Notes under the pieces: generated by a model
The model's database searches: none
Seen by the model: only the letters and a program-made list of their open reading frames with translations
What the model was told of the DNA's origin: nothing
Made by a program: the position numbers and the translations under genes
Origin: Colias croceus
Taxonomy: Eukaryota; Arthropoda; Insecta; Lepidoptera; Pieridae
NCBI RefSeq assembly: GCF_905220415.1
Contig: NC_059555.1
Coordinates: 6,750,001 to 6,814,000 of the forward strand
Reading direction: 5' to 3'
Length of the DNA stretch: 64,000 nucleotides
In this document: positions 60,610-64,000 of the stretch, piece by piece
How the letters are laid out: the number at the start of each line of letters is the position of its first letter
Numbering within the stretch: position 1 is the stretch's first letter

Positions 60610-60924
60610 CTAGCCTCCGCCCGCGACTCCGTCCGCGGATGTCGGTCTTCGCGTGGATGGTTTATCCGTTTTGAGTAACTCTGACAATGACATCTTATAA
60701 ATATCTATTGTACCCAAATACGGCTAGGCCTATTAATACGCAACGTGTGTTCGCGGTTCTACAGAACAACGTCTATGGATAAAACTGAAAAATTGAGATT
60801 AATTTTTTTTCTACGTATTTTTCCAGGATAAAAAGTATCCTATTTTACGCCCAGGATAATAAGGTATAATTATACCAAGTTTCATCGAAATCGAACCGGT
60901 AGTTTTCACGTGATGCCTTCACAT

Positions 60925-60967
<43 letters not shown>
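60925..60967. repeat. (CAGA)n microsatellite
   Basis: About ten uninterrupted copies of the tetranucleotide CAGA inside the Helitron at 60610-61088. Such tracts often mark the interior of lepidopteran Helitrons and are length-polymorphic. Confidence 0.9.
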
Positions 60968-60969
<2 letters not shown>

Positions 60970-61071
60970 AATTTTTTTAATCACATATTTGGGTTTGGTA
61001 TCGATCCAGTAACACCTCCTGCTATTTATTTTTTCAATATTTTCAATGTACAGAATTGACTCTTCTACAGA

Positions 61072-61077
61072 TTTATT
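61072..61077 (-). terminator. Polyadenylation signal of ADGF copy 2, supplied by a Helitron
   Basis: AATAAA on the minus strand lies 12 bases past the TAA stop and inside the left end of the Helitron at 60610-61088 (within its ATATAATAAATC start). A second AATAAA is at 61025-61030, also inside the element. One of these is the likely poly(A) signal. Confidence 0.6.
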
Positions 61078-61089
61078 ATATGTATAGAT

Positions 61090-62601
61090 TTACAAATGAC
61101 CCTTAACTACATTATGTACAAACTTCGCCCAGCGCTTATCGAATTCGTGTACCATTTTATCTTTGTTCCTATACGTGCTATAGTATATTGAATTAAGTGC
61201 TAACTGCTTAAGGAGTTTAATATCAGCGTGTCGACTCGCGACACCAACAAACGTCACATAGAAGTCATGAGATAAAGGATCTGCTTCCCACAAACCTGGG
61301 TCATCACTAGATATAACAACAGGCAGACCCTGGGCTATGAAACTAGCTAACGGATGATTTCGGACATCCTCAACTAACTTCAGCACTGCGTTCGATATAA
61401 CATTCACTTCTATTGCAATATCTCTCTTTTTAACTTCTTCTATTAAAACTGGGTGCTTGATGAGAGCAAAAGCATGACCAATTCTCCGAGCGTTCAGAAC
61501 GATTGCATCAACTATATTTTCATCCGAACTCGTCCCGTACCAATTCGTTTCACCCGCATGAAAGAAATAATCAAATGTATTTTTTTCTTTGACCAATTCT
61601 TTTAAGAAATCTTTCGTTGGTGTGCCTAAATCTTCTTGACCAACCAAATCAAAACCGGCTAAGAAATCTGGGAATTCGTCTTTTAATTTCTTTGCAATTT
61701 TTATGTAGCCATTCACCCTTCTAGAATCTACAGATCTTAATGGAGCATAGATAAGTTTTGCTCCAAAGAAACCGGGATAATCCTCCATAAATTTTTCCAC
61801 GACCTTTTTATAAGATCTTGCTGTTTCTAGTTCATCATAAACTTTTCCATCTATATCATATAGATGCGGTAGAACACTCCTTATTTCGAGATACATAACA
61901 TTATCTTCTCTTAAAGCTTTTAAAGTATCATAAAAGTATTGTTCCCAAACTGGTTTATACGTAAACAGGGAAGTACTCACAATAAAATATTGAGCAAACT
62001 TACTCCACACCAAATTAATATCACTATAAGTTTCGTTGGGTTTATCGGTTAGAAGCGTAAAATATTTTCTAAGCTCAGCATCGAACTTTTCAATATTTCC
62101 CGAAGAATATCGAGCATTTTTCATGAGTTGCCATTGAGTCATACAATCAACATCAGGTGTATCGCTTGAAAACAATAAATGCAGATGATTTTCTTCAAAA
62201 CACACATACAAATTTTTCCAATACGTTAGTGCTAAAACATAATCTGGGCTTAAAATGCCTGTATCGTGGGCATGCAACACCGCACCTTTAGGCATTTGTT
62301 TAATAATTTTGTATAATGCAGACTTCTTCACTACATCTTTATATTCAAAGAAATGTTTGGAAAAATTGTAAAACTGGGGATTCGCGAATCCGTAGTCTAG
62401 TTCAGTTGTTTTCAAATTCATTATAATTTCGTTCGCCTGTTCCTCTGTGTCATCCAAGCTTATATCACTTCCGATCATCATGTTTATTTCCTTTTGTATC
62501 AACTTGTCCCTTTCACTCAAAGCTTTTTCCAATGTTAAATCTGATTTCACCGGCACCAAAATCGATATCACAGAGAACACGACCACCGTCCACATTGTCA
62601 T
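61090..62601 (-). CDS. ADGF copy 2: secreted adenosine deaminase-related growth factor (ADA2/CECR1 family)
   Basis: Single-exon minus-strand gene, 503 residues, starting at ATG 62601 (a second ATG lies two codons in; both leave the signal peptide MTMWTVVVFSVISILVPVKS intact). Predicted secreted adenosine deaminase. The N-terminal ADGF region runs about 21-102. MPKGAVLHAHDTG gives ligands H110 and H112 followed by the usual D113. Cysteines C134 and C153 have the same 19-residue spacing as in copy 1. HAGE is at 348-351 (H348, E351), RIGHA holds H376, and SSDDP holds D433/D434. Sequons NFS (79) and NET (189) suit secretion; NFS is shared with copy 1. Oddity: the Gly that usually follows the catalytic His is Ala (A377). 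The TAA stop is at 61090-61092, and a Helitron-like element begins one base beyond it, so the 3' UTR is transposon sequence. Paralogous to copy 1 across the full length, in convergent orientation. Family assignment is very secure; activity is inferred. Confidence 0.95.
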   Translation of the reverse strand: MTMWTVVVFSVISILVPVKSDLTLEKALSERDKLIQKEINMMIGSDISLDDTEEQANEIIMNLKTTELDYGFANPQFYNFSKHFFEYKDVVKKSALYKIIKQMPKGAVLHAHDTGILSPDYVLALTYWKNLYVCFEENHLHLLFSSDTPDVDCMTQWQLMKNARYSSGNIEKFDAELRKYFTLLTDKPNETYSDINLVWSKFAQYFIVSTSLFTYKPVWEQYFYDTLKALREDNVMYLEIRSVLPHLYDIDGKVYDELETARSYKKVVEKFMEDYPGFFGAKLIYAPLRSVDSRRVNGYIKIAKKLKDEFPDFLAGFDLVGQEDLGTPTKDFLKELVKEKNTFDYFFHAGETNWYGTSSDENIVDAIVLNARRIGHAFALIKHPVLIEEVKKRDIAIEVNVISNAVLKLVEDVRNHPLASFIAQGLPVVISSDDPGLWEADPLSHDFYVTFVGVASRHADIKLLKQLALNSIYYSTYRNKDKMVHEFDKRWAKFVHNVVKGHL

Positions 62602-62632
62602 TGTTATTGGAATTACTCAACGTCCGAAACTA

Positions 62633-62638
62633 CTTATA
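62633..62638 (-). promoter_or_regulatory. Possible TATA-like box of ADGF copy 2
   Basis: TATAAG on the minus strand lies 32 bases upstream of the ATG. A start site 30 bases downstream would leave only a few bases of 5' UTR, so this may be a chance match or mark a very short leader. I see no clear TCAGT initiator nearby. Confidence 0.3.
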
Positions 62639-64000
62639 AGTTAAACTTATCGAGTGCAAGGTTGCAATAAAAAAACTGTATCGAAGAAAAATCAGCACCT
62701 TGACGATGCAGTAACAACAATACGAGTAGTCGATTGAATATGTATTAAAACACTAGATAAACGTACCGAATGTTATCTACGTAACGTAAGAAGTAATCGG
62801 AAACTTTATCGGCAAATACATTTGGGATTATGTTGATAGTAAACGAACGAATGCTTACTATTTCATTATCGCTTATCAATACGTGCAAGTGGCTGATCTC
62901 CAACTAGTTAAACATTAATACGACTTGTTCCACGAGCAAACAATGCGTTCATTCATTGAATATGAATGATGACTTATTCATAATTATCACGCTTGTGGGT
63001 ATTAATAAATTTGCTTGTGTTGTCATTACTTTGAATAAATTATAAATTAAGTAGATGTTTGCTCATCTATATTACCTTGATGCTGCAAGCTAGGCAAAGA
63101 CCACGATTTTGTCCACGTTAAATGAGATCAAAATTACCTATAAACTGTTTTATACTGAAGCAGATTAGCCTTTTAATTCACACAATATTACAATAATAAT
63201 TTTTCATTTTTGAAGAATTGGATGTATTTTAAATTTGCAATAATATGTTTCATACTCGGCACATCAGGTCTTATGGAACATCATGGTATATAATAATTAA
63301 GCTCTCACTCTAAAAATTATCCTCTAGAAGTAAACAGCTCGTCCCGCATCCGAGAACAATCCAAAATCACAAGCGCAGAAAGCCATTGTTGGGAATATTT
63401 AAGGGGTGTCATCCATAACTTGAATGAGCAATTTGGAGATTAAAGCGAGGTGACTCCAGCCATCGAAACATCCCAATATCATACGCGACTAGTGTGTCGC
63501 AGCCATATTTTTTCTTTTTCACAACGAATGCGTACAACGGGGCGGTTCTATGTTAAAGTGCCACTTAAACCTTCCCCAACCCTTTTCGTTGCATAAAATC
63601 AGCATGGCGGATGAGACGGCCTTTATTTCTTTTCAGATTTATTTTTTAGTTTCTTTATAGCGTTGCTTTGAAAACGAAACCCCTTTTAGACGCCGCTAGC
63701 TGTAATTTACACCAGTACCGAGTGAGTTTTAGTAAATTTCATCGTTTAAAACGGCTATAGAAATTGCGGGCATTATGCGAGATCGTTTCGGCTGCTCTTA
63801 AAAAAGATCTTTTTTTCATTTTTAATTACGTGGGTACTTAAAGTTGTTTAAATTTAGTCGTTTTACTCGAGCTGCAGTAAATTAGCTTTTGCCACATAGA
63901 ATGCAAAATGCTGGGTCTTTTAAAGAGAAATAAAGGATTTTTAAATGACGAACTAACGAGTAAAATGGTTATTTAAAAGGTAAAGTAGACCTGTCGCAGG
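62639..64000. other. Upstream region of ADGF copy 2 and window end
   Basis: No gene. 63340-63720 is balanced in composition, repeat-free and contains GCATGGCGGATGAGACGGCC, so it may be a conserved regulatory block. Confidence 0.4.

Larger units (their letters stand above)
60610..61088 (-). mobile_element. Helitron-like element abutting the ADGF copy 2 stop codon
   Basis: Read on the minus strand the element starts A|TCTATACATATAATAAAT (61088) and ends in a GC-rich hairpin region followed by CTAG|T (60610-60613). Insertion between A and T without target duplication is the Helitron signature. It contains a CAGA microsatellite at about 60925-60967. No coding capacity. Only base 61089 separates it from the gene's TAA. 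Confidence 0.8.

Overview
The window looks like AT-rich lepidopteran (butterfly or moth) nuclear DNA. The evidence is the dense population of Helitron-like elements whose right ends read ...GCGGGCGAAGCCGCGGGCGG...CTAG|T, the TACTAATATTATAAA-type left ends, and the many TAGGTA-rich spacers. The genus cannot be told from the sequence alone. There is no bacterial-type organisation; the window is mostly a gene-poor, transposon-rich intergenic or intronic stretch.

Only three long coding regions can be supported. (1) At 23780-26719 there is an intact ORF2 of a CR1/Jockey-like non-LTR retrotransposon (endonuclease plus reverse transcriptase). It is followed by an AC-rich 3' region, two stem-loops and a T/A-rich microsatellite tail ending near 27228. 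(2) At 50413-51930 (+) and (3) at 61090-62601 (-) lie two convergent, single-exon genes for secreted adenosine deaminase-related growth factors (ADGF, the ADA2/CECR1 family). They are clearly paralogous and keep most metal-binding and catalytic residues, but each carries one odd substitution next to an active-site histidine. Gene 2 has a Helitron inserted one base after its stop codon, and that Helitron supplies the nearest AATAAA.

Layout: 1-23.5 kb is AT-rich spacer with scattered Helitrons (780-955, 7111-7285, 15658-15837, 20308-20484, ~22350-22559), a mosaic element made of a repeated ~17-bp motif (2411-2976), a 77-bp TTAA-flanked mini-element (3501-3577) and a 409-bp TA-flanked MITE (13407-13815). 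The LINE occupies ~23.5-27.2 kb. 27.2-34.2 kb shows almost no recognisable repeats and no gene. 34.2-50 kb is a transposon graveyard: Helitrons, a 162-bp long-TIR MITE (38453-38614), a 1.7-kb element studded with TTCGCGTCCAC boxes (42575-44283), a 570-bp fold-back element (48373-48942), and a Helitron nest at 47090-47664 that holds a second copy of the TTAA mini-element. 50.4-62.6 kb is the ADGF pair; the ~9 kb between the genes is packed with MITEs and Helitrons, including a 2.1-kb element with an exact 8-bp target duplication (54383-56494). 62.6-64 kb is spacer.

The two ADGF products would act outside the cell, removing adenosine by deaminating it to inosine. The convergent pair most likely arose by local inverted duplication. 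The novelty in this window lies mainly in its small non-autonomous elements and in the Helitron/ADGF junction, not in a new multi-gene system.
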